Below are positions 49,720 to 57,892 of a DNA stretch of 64,000 nucleotides, in pieces. The translations under genes and the position numbers were made by a program. The notes below the pieces were generated by a model, which ran no database searches, was not told the DNA's origin, and worked only from the letters and a program-made list of their open reading frames with translations. Source of the stretch: Thermobifida alba. Its GTDB lineage: Bacteria > Actinomycetota > Actinomycetes > Streptosporangiales > Streptosporangiaceae. Location: contig NZ_CP051627.1 in the NCBI RefSeq assembly GCF_023208015.1, positions 186,001 through 250,000 of the forward strand. Direction: 5' to 3'. Numbering within the stretch: position 1 is the first letter of the stretch; every line of letters starts with the position of its first letter.

Positions 49720-49733
49720 TGGGAGCGCTCCCG
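49720..49733. promoter_or_regulatory. CelR-type operator candidate
   Basis: TGGGAGCGCTCCCG matches 13 of 14 bases of the T. fusca CelR operator TGGGAGCGCTCCCA, a LacI-family site relieved by cellobiose. It lies 500 bp upstream of cutinase copy 2 and beyond the putative promoter block, so its target is not obvious. Confidence 0.5.
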
Positions 49734-49829
49734 GACCCGGTGTGCGGCCACCGGGACCACCCACGGGGGCAGGAACGGGAGAAGTCCCGGAGCCCTGGGG
49801 CGGGACGGGTTACCGCGCGGCGCCGCGCC

Positions 49830-51350
49830 TCACTCGGGCGCGGCCGCCGGACTCCACGCGGGCACGTACAGCACCCAGGCGCGCGGATCGTCGTCGGGCC
49901 CCAACGGCAGGGCGGGCCACTCGGCCGCCCAGTCGGGCGGGTCGCCGTCCCTGGCGAGCAGCCCGAACGGGACGGTGCGCCCCAGCGCGAGCAGCTCCTC
50001 CAGGGTGTGCGTGGTGTTGTTGCCCGACGGGGCGGCCGAGGCGCACCCCGTGTAGTAGGCGACGGGGATGGCGTCGTCCCCGGTGAGCAGGCAGGGCGGG
50101 CGCAGTCCCGCCTCCCGCAGCTCGCCGGCGAGCCGGGCGTAGTCCTGGCGGGCCGCCAGGTGGACGGCGGCCCAGTGCGTCAGGATGGCCCCCTGGATGA
50201 GCAGGTGGCCGACGACCGCCACGGCCAGCCCGGTGCCCAGCACGGGGCGCAGCGCCGGGCGCGTCGACGCCCACGCGTCCCGCAGTCCGGCCGCGGCGGG
50301 CAGCATCAGCAGGGCGTGGGTCGGCAGCAGGAACCGCGGCGCCGAGTAGGAGACGAGGAACAGGTAGGTGAAGGCCGTCGACACCGCGACCACGACCGGC
50401 AGCCAGCCCACCGCCGGCCGCCGTGCCCGCTGCGCGACCGCCACCCCGAAGACCACCAGCACCACCAGGGCGATCGGCCACAGCAGCGCGGGCCAGCGCA
50501 CCAGGTCCTCGGTGCAGGGGCGGCACAGCAGCGGCCCGTCCAGGGTGCTGAGCGCGTACCCCGCGCTGAGGGTCCACCCGGTGCCGCCCTGGATCTCGGC
50601 GGCCCGCGCCAGCCGCTCCGGCACGCCCCCGTAGGCCGCCTCCGCCTCCACCAGCCACGGCGCCACACCGGCCAGGGCGCCCCCGGCGACGGCCGCGACC
50701 AGCCCCGCACGCCGCCACGCCGGGACGAGCAGCGCCGCCAGCCCCAGCGGCGCGGTCAGCCAGAACGCGTCGCTGGGCCGCATCAGCCCGGCCACCGCCA
50801 GCATCACCGCCAGCCCGGCCGGCGCGGCCCGGGAGCCCGGCTCGCGGAGTGCCACCAGGAACCAGCCGACCGCGCCCACCGCGGCCATCGCCGTGTAGTG
50901 GTTGGGCATCGCCGCGGCCGCGTAGAACAGGCTCACCCACAGGCTCGCGTACCCCAGCGCCGCCAGCGGCGCCACCGAGCCGCGCGGCCACAGCCGCAGC
51001 CACGGCCAGAACGCCGCGAACATCGCGGCGGCGGCCGCCGCCGCGAGCCACAGCCGCAGCGCCACCACCGAGTCCGTCACCAGCACCACCGGCGCGGCCA
51101 GCAGCGAGACGCCCCGGGACCGGGGGGCGCTGAAGAACGCGGCGGGGTTGCGCGGGTCGTACTGGCTGACGTAGACGACCTCGTCCCAGCCCAGCCCCAG
51201 CCACGGCGGGACCAGGGTGAGCCCGGCGACGGCGAAGGCCGCGCAGACCGCGCCCAGGGCCCACGCCGCCTCGGCGCGGCCGCGCTTTCGCCCGCCGCGC
51301 GCCCGGTCGGGCGACGGACGGTCCACAGCGGCTCGGAGTACGGGTGGCAC
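49830..51350 (-). CDS. polytopic membrane protein, glycosyltransferase (GT39/ArnT)-like
   Basis: A 506-residue protein with about ten hydrophobic helices. After the first helix comes LGWDEVVYVSQYDPRNPAAFFSAPRSRG, an acidic external loop (Asp-Glu) characteristic of GT-C mannosyltransferases. A soluble C-terminal part follows (LLTGDDAIPVAYYTGCASAAPSGNNTTHTL). It would transfer a lipid-linked sugar on the outer face of the membrane; donor and acceptor are unknown. GTG 51350 is set by GAGGAGGGAAC just upstream. Confidence 0.7.
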   Translation of the reverse strand: MPPVLRAAVDRPSPDRARGGRKRGRAEAAWALGAVCAAFAVAGLTLVPPWLGLGWDEVVYVSQYDPRNPAAFFSAPRSRGVSLLAAPVVLVTDSVVALRLWLAAAAAAAMFAAFWPWLRLWPRGSVAPLAALGYASLWVSLFYAAAAMPNHYTAMAAVGAVGWFLVALREPGSRAAPAGLAVMLAVAGLMRPSDAFWLTAPLGLAALLVPAWRRAGLVAAVAGGALAGVAPWLVEAEAAYGGVPERLARAAEIQGGTGWTLSAGYALSTLDGPLLCRPCTEDLVRWPALLWPIALVVLVVFGVAVAQRARRPAVGWLPVVVAVSTAFTYLFLVSYSAPRFLLPTHALLMLPAAAGLRDAWASTRPALRPVLGTGLAVAVVGHLLIQGAILTHWAAVHLAARQDYARLAGELREAGLRPPCLLTGDDAIPVAYYTGCASAAPSGNNTTHTLEELLALGRTVPFGLLARDGDPPDWAAEWPALPLGPDDDPRAWVLYVPAWSPAAAPE

Positions 51351-51436
51351 GTTCCCTCCTCGGTCGGCGGACGGGGGCCTGAGGGGGAACGCGGGGCGCG
51401 GCGGCCGCGCCCCGGACGGGCCGCGCGGGGCGCGGG

Positions 51437-52612
51437 TCACGGCTGGAACAGCGTCTTGACCATCCCGCCGGCCTTGCGCTGGAACGCGGCGTAGGCGCGC
51501 GGCGCCTCGGCGAGGGGGAGCCGGTGGGTGGCGAAGGAGTCCACGCCCAGCGGGTCGTCGTCGGTGAGCAGCGGCATGATCTCGTCCACCCACCGGCGGA
51601 CGTTGGCCTGTCCCATGCGCACCTGGATCTGCTTGTCGAACAGGGTGAGCATGGGCAGCGGGTCGACCATGCCGCCGTAGACGCCGGACAGGGAGACGGT
51701 GCCGCCGCGCCGGACCAGGTCGATGGCGGTGAGCAGGGCGGTGAGCCGGTCCACGCCCGCGGTGCTCATCAGCCTGGTGCCCATCCCCCGGGGCAGCCGG
51801 GTGGCGAGGCGCTGCGCGGCCCTGGCCGCCGGCGCGCCGTGCGCCTCCATGCCGACGGCGTCGATGACGGCGTCGGGGCCGCGCCCGCCGGTGCGCTCCC
51901 GGATCTCCTCGACGGTGTGGTCGTCGAAGCGGAAGGTGGACACCCCGCGCCGGGCGGCCCGGTCGAGCCGCTCGGGCACCACGTCCACGCCGAAGACCTG
52001 CTCGACGCCGAGGTGCTGGGCGATGCGGCAGCACATGTCGCCGATGGGGCCCAGCCCCAGCACCGCGAGGCTGCCGCCGGGCGGGACGGCGGCGTAGCGC
52101 ACCGCCTGCCACGCGGTGGGCAGCACGTCGGAGAGGTAGACGAACCGGTCGTCGGGCGGCCCCTCGGGAACCCTGATGGGGCCGTAGTCGGCGTGCGGGA
52201 CGCGCAGGAACTCCGCCTGCGCGCCGGGCACGGCGCCGTAGAGGCTGGTGTAGCCGAAGAGCCGGGCGCCCATGCCCTGCTCGCGGACCTGGGTGGTCTC
52301 GCACTGGGTCTGCAGCCCCTGCTCGCACATGAAGCAGTGGCCGCAGGCGATCTGGAACGGGACGACCACCCGGTCGCCGGGGCGCAGGCCGGTCACCTCG
52401 CTGCCGACCTCCTCCACCACGCCCATCGGTTCGTGGCCGAGGAGGTCGCCCTCGTGCATGAAGGGCGCCAGCACCTCGTACAGGTGCAGGTCGGAGCCGC
52501 ACAGCCCGGAGCTGGTGACGCGGATCACCGCGTCGGTGGGTTCCTGGACGGAGGGGTCGGGCACGGTCTCCACGCGCACGTCGCGCGGCCCGTGCCAGGT
52601 GAGCGCTCGCAT
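51437..52612 (-). CDS. zinc-dependent alcohol dehydrogenase family protein
   Basis: A 391-residue MDR enzyme. The catalytic zinc ligands are in SGLCGSDLHLYE and LLGHEPMGVVEEVG. The structural-zinc loop is reduced: CGHCFMCEQGLQTQC has the four Cys. The NAD(P) motif is VLGLGPIGDMCCRIAQHLG. It looks like the glutathione-independent formaldehyde-dehydrogenase or threonine-dehydrogenase-like branch; substrate unknown. ATG 52612 has GAGGAGAGG upstream. It lies 148 bp after the Mn-catalase gene, in the same direction. Confidence 0.88.
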   Translation of the reverse strand: MRALTWHGPRDVRVETVPDPSVQEPTDAVIRVTSSGLCGSDLHLYEVLAPFMHEGDLLGHEPMGVVEEVGSEVTGLRPGDRVVVPFQIACGHCFMCEQGLQTQCETTQVREQGMGARLFGYTSLYGAVPGAQAEFLRVPHADYGPIRVPEGPPDDRFVYLSDVLPTAWQAVRYAAVPPGGSLAVLGLGPIGDMCCRIAQHLGVEQVFGVDVVPERLDRAARRGVSTFRFDDHTVEEIRERTGGRGPDAVIDAVGMEAHGAPAARAAQRLATRLPRGMGTRLMSTAGVDRLTALLTAIDLVRRGGTVSLSGVYGGMVDPLPMLTLFDKQIQVRMGQANVRRWVDEIMPLLTDDDPLGVDSFATHRLPLAEAPRAYAAFQRKAGGMVKTLFQP

Positions 52613-52760
52613 TCTGGTCCTCTCCTCCCGCCGGCCGGTCGCGTGCGGTACGGGCGACCGGGAACGGCGCCGTCGGCCGTGTGGACGCGGTCGTCGCGTG
52701 CGGCGCCGGACCCGAGCGGGTCCGGCGCCGACGCGGGTGCGGGCCCCGGTCAGGGGCACG

Positions 52761-53669
52761 TCATTCGAGGACCCCCTTGACCTTGTCGGTCAGGCTCTCC
52801 CGGGGGCCGGGGGCGCGCTGGGCGCCCTTCCGCGAGCCCTGGCCGGGCACCCCGGCGAACGTGCCGTACAGCTCGGGGTCGGGCGGCGGGGCCGAGGCCG
52901 GTCCGCCCAGCGGTTCGGGGTCCTCCAGGTAGCGCAGTTCGTGCCGCTCGTCGGGCGCGGGCCGCCGCGTCCAGCCGCCCTGGGCCGCGGTGCTGCCCGC
53001 GGACAGGCCCCAGATGGTGTTGGCGTGCTCCTGGTTCTCCTCGTCGAACAGGGCGTCGGGCGCGATCGTGCCCTCCAGCCCGTCCTCCTTGAGCTCCTCG
53101 ATCGCGGCCAGCCACATGTTCTGGTGCACGGTGTCGCGGGCGAGGTTGAACTTCAGCATCTCCTTCACGCCGGGGTCGTCGGTCATGTTGTACAGGCGCG
53201 CGGTCTGCAGCCGCCCCTGCGCCTCGGCGGCGACGTTGGCGTAGAAGTCGGCCAGCAGGTTGCCGCTGGCCACGATGTACTTGCCGTTCCACGGGGTGCC
53301 CGCGGAGTCGGCGGGGGTGGCCCCGCCGCCCGACACGATCGCCTGCTGCACGTCCATGCCCCCGACGACGGCCGCCACGGCCGGGTCCTTCACCGCCTCG
53401 GCCGTGGTCTCGGCGGGGGCTCCCTCCAGCAGCCGCGCCACCATCGTGGCGAGCATCTCCACGTGGCCGATCTCCTCGGTGGCCACGTCCATGATGAGGT
53501 CCTTGTACTTGCCCTCCATGCGGCAGTTCCACCCCTGGAAGAGGTACTGCATGGTCACGGTCATCTCGCCGTAGGCCCCGCCGACCAGCTCCTGGAGCTT
53601 CTTCGCGAACAGCGGGTCGGGCTTCTCCGGTCTGGCCTCGAACTGCAGGCGCTTGTCGTGACGGAACAT
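52761..53669 (-). CDS. manganese-containing catalase
   Basis: A 302-residue ferritin-like di-manganese catalase that splits hydrogen peroxide. The metal-binding helices are GGAYGEMTVTMQYLFQGWNC, ATEEIGHVEMLATM, LLADFYANVAAEAQGRLQTARLYNM and FNLARDTVHQNMWLAAIEEL. No heme is needed. ATG 53669 follows AGGGAGCAGG. Upstream is a SigB-type promoter (53732-53756), and the SigB-like factor is encoded next to it. This fits a general or oxidative stress function. Confidence 0.93.
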   Translation of the reverse strand: MFRHDKRLQFEARPEKPDPLFAKKLQELVGGAYGEMTVTMQYLFQGWNCRMEGKYKDLIMDVATEEIGHVEMLATMVARLLEGAPAETTAEAVKDPAVAAVVGGMDVQQAIVSGGGATPADSAGTPWNGKYIVASGNLLADFYANVAAEAQGRLQTARLYNMTDDPGVKEMLKFNLARDTVHQNMWLAAIEELKEDGLEGTIAPDALFDEENQEHANTIWGLSAGSTAAQGGWTRRPAPDERHELRYLEDPEPLGGPASAPPPDPELYGTFAGVPGQGSRKGAQRAPGPRESLTDKVKGVLE

Positions 53670-53731
53670 TCCTGCTCCCTTGCCGTCGGGTGGGGACGTT
53701 CCTCCGGTCTCGGGCGTCCGAGTGACGGCGA

Positions 53732-53756
53732 CTACCCGGGCGGCGGGGGGACGAAC
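53732..53756 (-). promoter_or_regulatory. SigB/SigF-type promoter of the Mn-catalase gene
   Basis: On the minus strand GTTC (53753-53756), 15 nt, GGGTAG (53732-53737), 62 bp before the ATG. It agrees with the actinobacterial GTTT-N15-GGGTAT class recognised by SigB/SigF factors. Confidence 0.65.
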
Positions 53757-53893
53757 ACGGCGCAACCGGGGATGACGGAAGTTTTCCGTGGATTTCCGTG
53801 GAGCCGCGGCGGCCGGCGGGGCGCCGGACCCGGCCCGGGCAGCGGACGGGGCCGGCGGGGAGCTGTCCCCCGCCGGCCCCGGGGCCGCGTCGG

Positions 53894-54733
53894 TCAGTGG
53901 TCGCCGACGAGCTGGCGGCGCAGGGTCGCCAGGATGGCGGCGAGCCGCCGCGAGACGTGCATCTGCGACAGCCCCACGATGTCGGCGATCTGCGCCTGGG
54001 TCTTGTCCCCGGCGAACCGGAGCAGCAGGATGCGCCGGTCCCGGGGGGACAGCGCGGCCAGTGCGGGACGCAGCGCCGCGTGGTCGACGACGCGCTCCAG
54101 CGCGTCGTCGAGCCCGCCCAGGGTGTCGCCCAGGGTGGCGCCGTCGTCGTCGGGACCGAACGGCACGTCCAGGGAGAGCGTGCTGTAGGCGCGGGCCGCG
54201 TCGATGAGCTCGAGGGTCTCCTCCTCGTCCATCTCCAGCAGCTCGCCCAGCTCCCGCACGGTCGGCGAGCGCCCGTGCTGCTGGGTGAACTCGGCGGTCA
54301 CCCGGTTGAGTTCGGCGCGCCGCTCCTGGTACTTGCGCGGCACCCGGATCGCCCAGGTGCGGTCCCGGAAGTGCCGTTTCACCTCGCCCGTCATCATCGG
54401 CAGCGCGTAGGAGATGAACTCCTTGCCGTAGGCGGGGTTGAAGTTGCGGATCGCGTTGTACAGCCCGACCATCGCCACCTGGCGCAGGTCCTCCTCGGGC
54501 TCGCCGCGGTTGCGGTACTGGCGGGCGATGCGTCGGGCCACGGGAGCGTGCAGTTCGGTCAGCTTGAGATAGATGCGTTCGCGGGCGTCCGGGTTCTCGC
54601 GGACGCGGTCGAGTTCGTCGAGCAGCTCGCGGGTCTGACGCAGGTAGGCTTCGTCGGCGTGGCGGGTTGACCGGCCGCGCCGACTGCGTCTGCCGTCGGA
54701 GCCGCAACCGCTGTGTGAAACCGAAACGGACAT
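53894..54733 (-). CDS. SigB/SigF/SigG-type (group 3) sigma factor
   Basis: A 279-residue sigma factor: region 2 LHAPVARRIARQYRNRGEPEEDLRQVAMVGLYNAIRNFNPAYGKEFISYALPMMTGEVKRHFRDRTWAIRVP is the group 3 pattern, with region 3 and region 4 (DKTQAQIADIVGLSQMHVSRRL) following. Group 3 factors govern general stress or sporulation and read GTTT-N15-GGGTAT promoters, of which several lie nearby. No anti-sigma gene is adjacent. ATG 54733 follows GGGGGA. Confidence 0.93.
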   Translation of the reverse strand: MSVSVSHSGCGSDGRRSRRGRSTRHADEAYLRQTRELLDELDRVRENPDARERIYLKLTELHAPVARRIARQYRNRGEPEEDLRQVAMVGLYNAIRNFNPAYGKEFISYALPMMTGEVKRHFRDRTWAIRVPRKYQERRAELNRVTAEFTQQHGRSPTVRELGELLEMDEEETLELIDAARAYSTLSLDVPFGPDDDGATLGDTLGGLDDALERVVDHAALRPALAALSPRDRRILLLRFAGDKTQAQIADIVGLSQMHVSRRLAAILATLRRQLVGDH

Positions 54734-55080
54734 TGCGAAACGTCCCCCGCAGGGTCATGGTGTGGTCCGCGCGCACTTCGGACGGGTGTGGCGACGGCGG
54801 GTCCGCTCCGCCCGGCTCGGTCGCGTCTGCCGCGGTGCGGGGCGCCTGGATGGTCTGCGGTGCCGTCGTTCCGGAAAAAACGGGTCGAAGTGGCGGATGG
54901 GATTCAGGTCCCCATTTGGACCCGGATTTCGCCACCCACTGTAAGCAAAAGATCACAGAAGGGGAACGAACGCGGCCGAAACCGGGAAGTTGTTTTGCCG
55001 GAGGACAACACGCCGGAGTTTGGGGCGTCCCGGATCGGTGAGTGGGTCTGCGCAGCGGTCACGACTGACGGGGAGGCGGC
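54734..55080. other. 347-bp intergenic region between divergent sigma-factor and SDR genes
   Basis: No gene found. On the plus strand, GTTT (55018-55021), 15 nt, GGTGAG (55037-55042) is a weak SigB-like promoter 39 bp before the SDR gene. I do not see a good SigB-type promoter for the sigma gene itself. The stretch around 54940-55015 is AT-richer than its surroundings. Confidence 0.4.
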
Positions 55081-56142
55081 ATGCAACCACGCACGGCACT
55101 GCTGGGACTGGCCACGGCCGCGGCGGCCACCGGATACGCGCTCCGGCGCGCCCGCCGGTACCGGCTGCGCGGCCGCACCGCACTGGTCACCGGGGGCTCC
55201 CGAGGGCTGGGGCTGCTGCTCGCCCGGGAGCTGGGGGCGCGCGGCTGCCGCGTCGCGGTGTGCGCCCGGGACGGCGACGAACTGCGGCGGGCCGCCACCG
55301 ACCTGCGCACCCTCGGCGTCGAGACCCACCCGATCACCTGCGACCTGCGCGACCGCGACCAGGTGCGGGACATGGTCGCCGAGGCCGTCGACCGCTTCGG
55401 CGGGCTCGACGTCGTGGTCAACAACGCCGGGACCATCCACAGCGCCCCGCTGGACTCGCTGGGCGAGGCCGAGTTCGACGAGGCGATGCGGATCATGTTC
55501 TGGGCGCCCCTGTGGGTGTTCCAGGAGGCCAGACCGCACCTGCGGGGCGGGGTGCTGGTCAACATCACCTCGGTCGGCGGCAAGATCAGCCCGCCCCACC
55601 TGCTGCCCTACGCCTGCGCCAAGTTCGCGCAGGTCGGCCTCTCCGAAGGGCTCGACGCGGCGCTGACCCGCGACGGCACCCGCGTCCTCACCGTGGTGCC
55701 CGGCCTGATGCGCACCGGGTCGCCGCGCCGCGCCCACTACGCGGGCCGCCCCGCCCTGGAGTACGCCTGGTTCTCCCTGCTGGCGGGGGCCCCGCTGGTG
55801 TCGATGAACGCGGCGCGCGCGGCACGCCGGATCGTCGACGCCGTCCAGGACGGGCGGCACCACCTCACCCTCACCCCGATGGCGCGCGCCGCCACCGCCG
55901 TCCACGGGGTGGCGCCCGGCCTCACCCAGGCCGTGCTGCGCACCATGAACCGCGTGCTGCCGGGACCGGGCGACGAGGGGCCCACCAGCGGGCTGGAGGC
56001 CGCCCCCCGCGCCGACCGGTGGGGGATGCGGCTGCTCACCCGGCTCAACGACCGGGCCGGCCGCGACCTCAACCAGCTCCCCGCACAGCAGCGCGGCGGC
56101 GTCCCCCGGCCCCGCGGCGCGCGCCACCGCTCCCGCCGCTGA
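55081..56142 (+). CDS. membrane-anchored short-chain dehydrogenase/reductase
   Basis: A 353-residue SDR. A hydrophobic N-terminal helix (ALLGLATAAAATGYAL) precedes the Rossmann motif TGGSRGLG (near residue 38). NNAGT, the catalytic ITSVGG...YACAK (Tyr/Lys) and a C-terminal extension of about 100 basic residues follow. Substrate unknown. It opens a string of genes (to 63.1 kb) several of which have SigB-type promoters. ATG 55081 has GGGGAGGCGG before it. Confidence 0.88.
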   Translation: MQPRTALLGLATAAAATGYALRRARRYRLRGRTALVTGGSRGLGLLLARELGARGCRVAVCARDGDELRRAATDLRTLGVETHPITCDLRDRDQVRDMVAEAVDRFGGLDVVVNNAGTIHSAPLDSLGEAEFDEAMRIMFWAPLWVFQEARPHLRGGVLVNITSVGGKISPPHLLPYACAKFAQVGLSEGLDAALTRDGTRVLTVVPGLMRTGSPRRAHYAGRPALEYAWFSLLAGAPLVSMNAARAARRIVDAVQDGRHHLTLTPMARAATAVHGVAPGLTQAVLRTMNRVLPGPGDEGPTSGLEAAPRADRWGMRLLTRLNDRAGRDLNQLPAQQRGGVPRPRGARHRSRR

Positions 56143-56162
56143 GCCCCGCGGCGCGGGCCCCC

Positions 56163-56187
56163 GCTTCACCGGGCGGAATCCGGGTAG
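56163..56187 (+). promoter_or_regulatory. SigB/SigF-type promoter of the nucleotidyltransferase-BON operon
   Basis: GCTT (56163-56166), 15 nt, GGGTAG (56182-56187), 83 bp before ATG 56270. The -10 is perfect for the class and the -35 keeps G--T. Confidence 0.6.
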
Positions 56188-56269
56188 CGGAGGAGTCCAC
56201 GCAGCATCACGCGGCTTGCGGGGGAGGAGCCGACACGCCGCCGTCCGGTCCGCGCGGGAGAAGACGCCG

Positions 56270-57091
56270 ATGGAGCACGAACCGCACATCCGGGACCTGC
56301 TGACCACGCTCAAACGCGTGGCGGGGGCCTTCAAGGCCGACGGGGTGCCGTTCGCGCTGAGCGGAGGGTTCGCGGCGTTCGCGCGCGGCGCCCCGCCGTC
56401 CCGACACGACGTCGACTTCGCGGTGCTGCCCGAGGACGCCGAACGCGCCCTGGAGGTGCTCGCCAAGGCGGGCCTCAGACCCGTCGACACCGTGGAGGAC
56501 TGGCTGGTCAAAGCCCACGACGGGGAGGTCGTGGTGGACCTCATCCACAGCCCCGCCGACATCCCGGTCACGCCCGCCCTGCTGGCCCGGGCCGCCCCGC
56601 TGAAGGTCGACTCGGTGCACGTGCCGGTGCTGGACGCCACCGACCTGGTGGTCATGCGGCTGCGCGCCTTCACCGAGCACGAGTGCGACTTCTCCGGGCC
56701 GCTGGCCACCGTCCGCGCGCTGCGCGAACAGGTGGACTGGGGCCGGGTGGACGCCGAGGTCGGCGCCTCCCCGTACGCGCGGGCGTTCCTGGTGCTGCTG
56801 GGCCTCCTGGGTGTGACCGGTGGAAAGGGGAGCGCGATGCCGCACGAGCCGCCGCAGTACGCGGCGGGCCACCTCCAGCAGGCGCTGGCGGAGGACCCGC
56901 GTACCGCGGAGCAGGGAATCCGGGTGCGCGTGGTGGGGGACGACGTCTACCTGTCCGGACAGGTCTCCTGCCCGCGGCGCCGGGACAGGGTCCTGGAGGT
57001 GGCGCGGGAGCGGATGCCGGACTACCGCGTCCACGACGAACTGTCGGTGGTCCGGTTCGACGGCCCGGTCCGAGAGGAGCGACTGACATGA
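56270..57091 (+). CDS. nucleotidyltransferase-like protein fused to a BON domain
   Basis: A 273-residue protein. Residues ~10-185 look like a stand-alone nucleotidyltransferase (AbiEii/MNT type): FALSGGFAAFARGAPPSRHDVDFAVLPED holds the GG and the D-x-D metal pair. The C-terminal ~75 residues are a BON domain (EDPRTAEQGIRVRVVGDDVYLSGQVSC...VHDELSVVRF), known to bind membranes or phospholipid and common in stress proteins. I know of no standard function for the combination. It overlaps the next gene by ATGA. ATG 56270 follows GGGAGAAG. Confidence 0.7.
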   Translation: MEHEPHIRDLLTTLKRVAGAFKADGVPFALSGGFAAFARGAPPSRHDVDFAVLPEDAERALEVLAKAGLRPVDTVEDWLVKAHDGEVVVDLIHSPADIPVTPALLARAAPLKVDSVHVPVLDATDLVVMRLRAFTEHECDFSGPLATVRALREQVDWGRVDAEVGASPYARAFLVLLGLLGVTGGKGSAMPHEPPQYAAGHLQQALAEDPRTAEQGIRVRVVGDDVYLSGQVSCPRRRDRVLEVARERMPDYRVHDELSVVRFDGPVREERLT

Positions 57092-57798
57092 TCACCGTCG
57101 CGGCGGTGGGCGACGTGCACCTGGACGAGGAGATGCGCGGACGCTACCGGCAGCGGCTCGGCGGGCTGGCCGACGGCGTCGACGTGCTGCTGCTCGCCGG
57201 GGACCTGACCAAGCACGGCACGGTCGGCGAGGGCAGGGTGGTCGTCGAGGAGTTCCGCGACCTGCCCGTCCCCGTCGTGGCGGTCCTCGGCAACCACGAC
57301 TACCAGTCCGACGCGCAGGACAAGATCACCGAGCTGATGCGGGCCGCGGGGATCACCGTCCTGGAGGGCGAGGGCACGGTCGTCGACTGCCCGGGAGGGC
57401 GGCTCGGCATCGCCGGGGTGAAGGGCTTCGCGATGGGCTTCGCGGGCAAGTGCGCCTCGGAGTTCGGCGAACCGGAGATGAAGAGCTTCGTCCGGCACGC
57501 CCGGGTGGCGGCCGAGAAGCTGCGGGAGGCGTTCACGACGCTGGAGGCCGACACCACGGTCGCCCTCACCCACTACTCGCCGGTCAAGGACACCCTGGCC
57601 GGGGAGCCGCCGGAGATCTTCCCCTTTCTCGGCAGCTACCTGCTGGCCGAGGCCATCGACACGGCGGGGGCGACGCTGGCGGTGCACGGGCACGCCCACC
57701 GGGGCACCGAGTACGGGATGACCCCGGGCGGGGTGCGGGTGCGCAACGTCGCGCTGCCGGTCCTGGGCCGCCCCTACGCGGCGTACGGCATCGACTGA
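57088..57798 (+). CDS. metallophosphoesterase
   Basis: A 236-residue calcineurin-like phosphoesterase with the five blocks: VGDVHLDEE (GDxH), LAGDLTKHG (GDxx), LGNHDYQS (GNHD), LTHYSP (H) and HGHAHRGTEYG (GHxH). It binds two metals. Substrate unknown; it is translationally coupled to the nucleotidyltransferase-BON gene, so the pair may make and hydrolyse the same phosphate bond. Confidence 0.85.
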   Translation: MITVAAVGDVHLDEEMRGRYRQRLGGLADGVDVLLLAGDLTKHGTVGEGRVVVEEFRDLPVPVVAVLGNHDYQSDAQDKITELMRAAGITVLEGEGTVVDCPGGRLGIAGVKGFAMGFAGKCASEFGEPEMKSFVRHARVAAEKLREAFTTLEADTTVALTHYSPVKDTLAGEPPEIFPFLGSYLLAEAIDTAGATLAVHGHAHRGTEYGMTPGGVRVRNVALPVLGRPYAAYGID

Positions 57799-57892
57799 CC
57801 GGCCGGTGCGGGGCCGCGTGCCCCGCGACCGGGGCCGCGCAGCGGAGCGGGGCGCGCCCCTCGCGGGCGTGCCCCGCCGGAGCGCGGGCGGG

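Larger units (their letters stand above)
49221..49829. other. 609-bp intergenic region upstream of cutinase copy 2
   Basis: It holds the conserved dyad (49375-49406), a block homologous to 48070-48169 (about 49553-49650) and a CelR-like palindrome (49720-49733). No coding sequence is evident. An AT-richer patch ACTCAAAAAGGTTGCGG lies near 49541-49557. Confidence 0.6.

Noticed and set aside
57799-57892. Possible terminator between the phosphoesterase and P450 genes
   Set aside because: Several GC-rich short repeats can pair but none forms one clear stem longer than about 7 bp.
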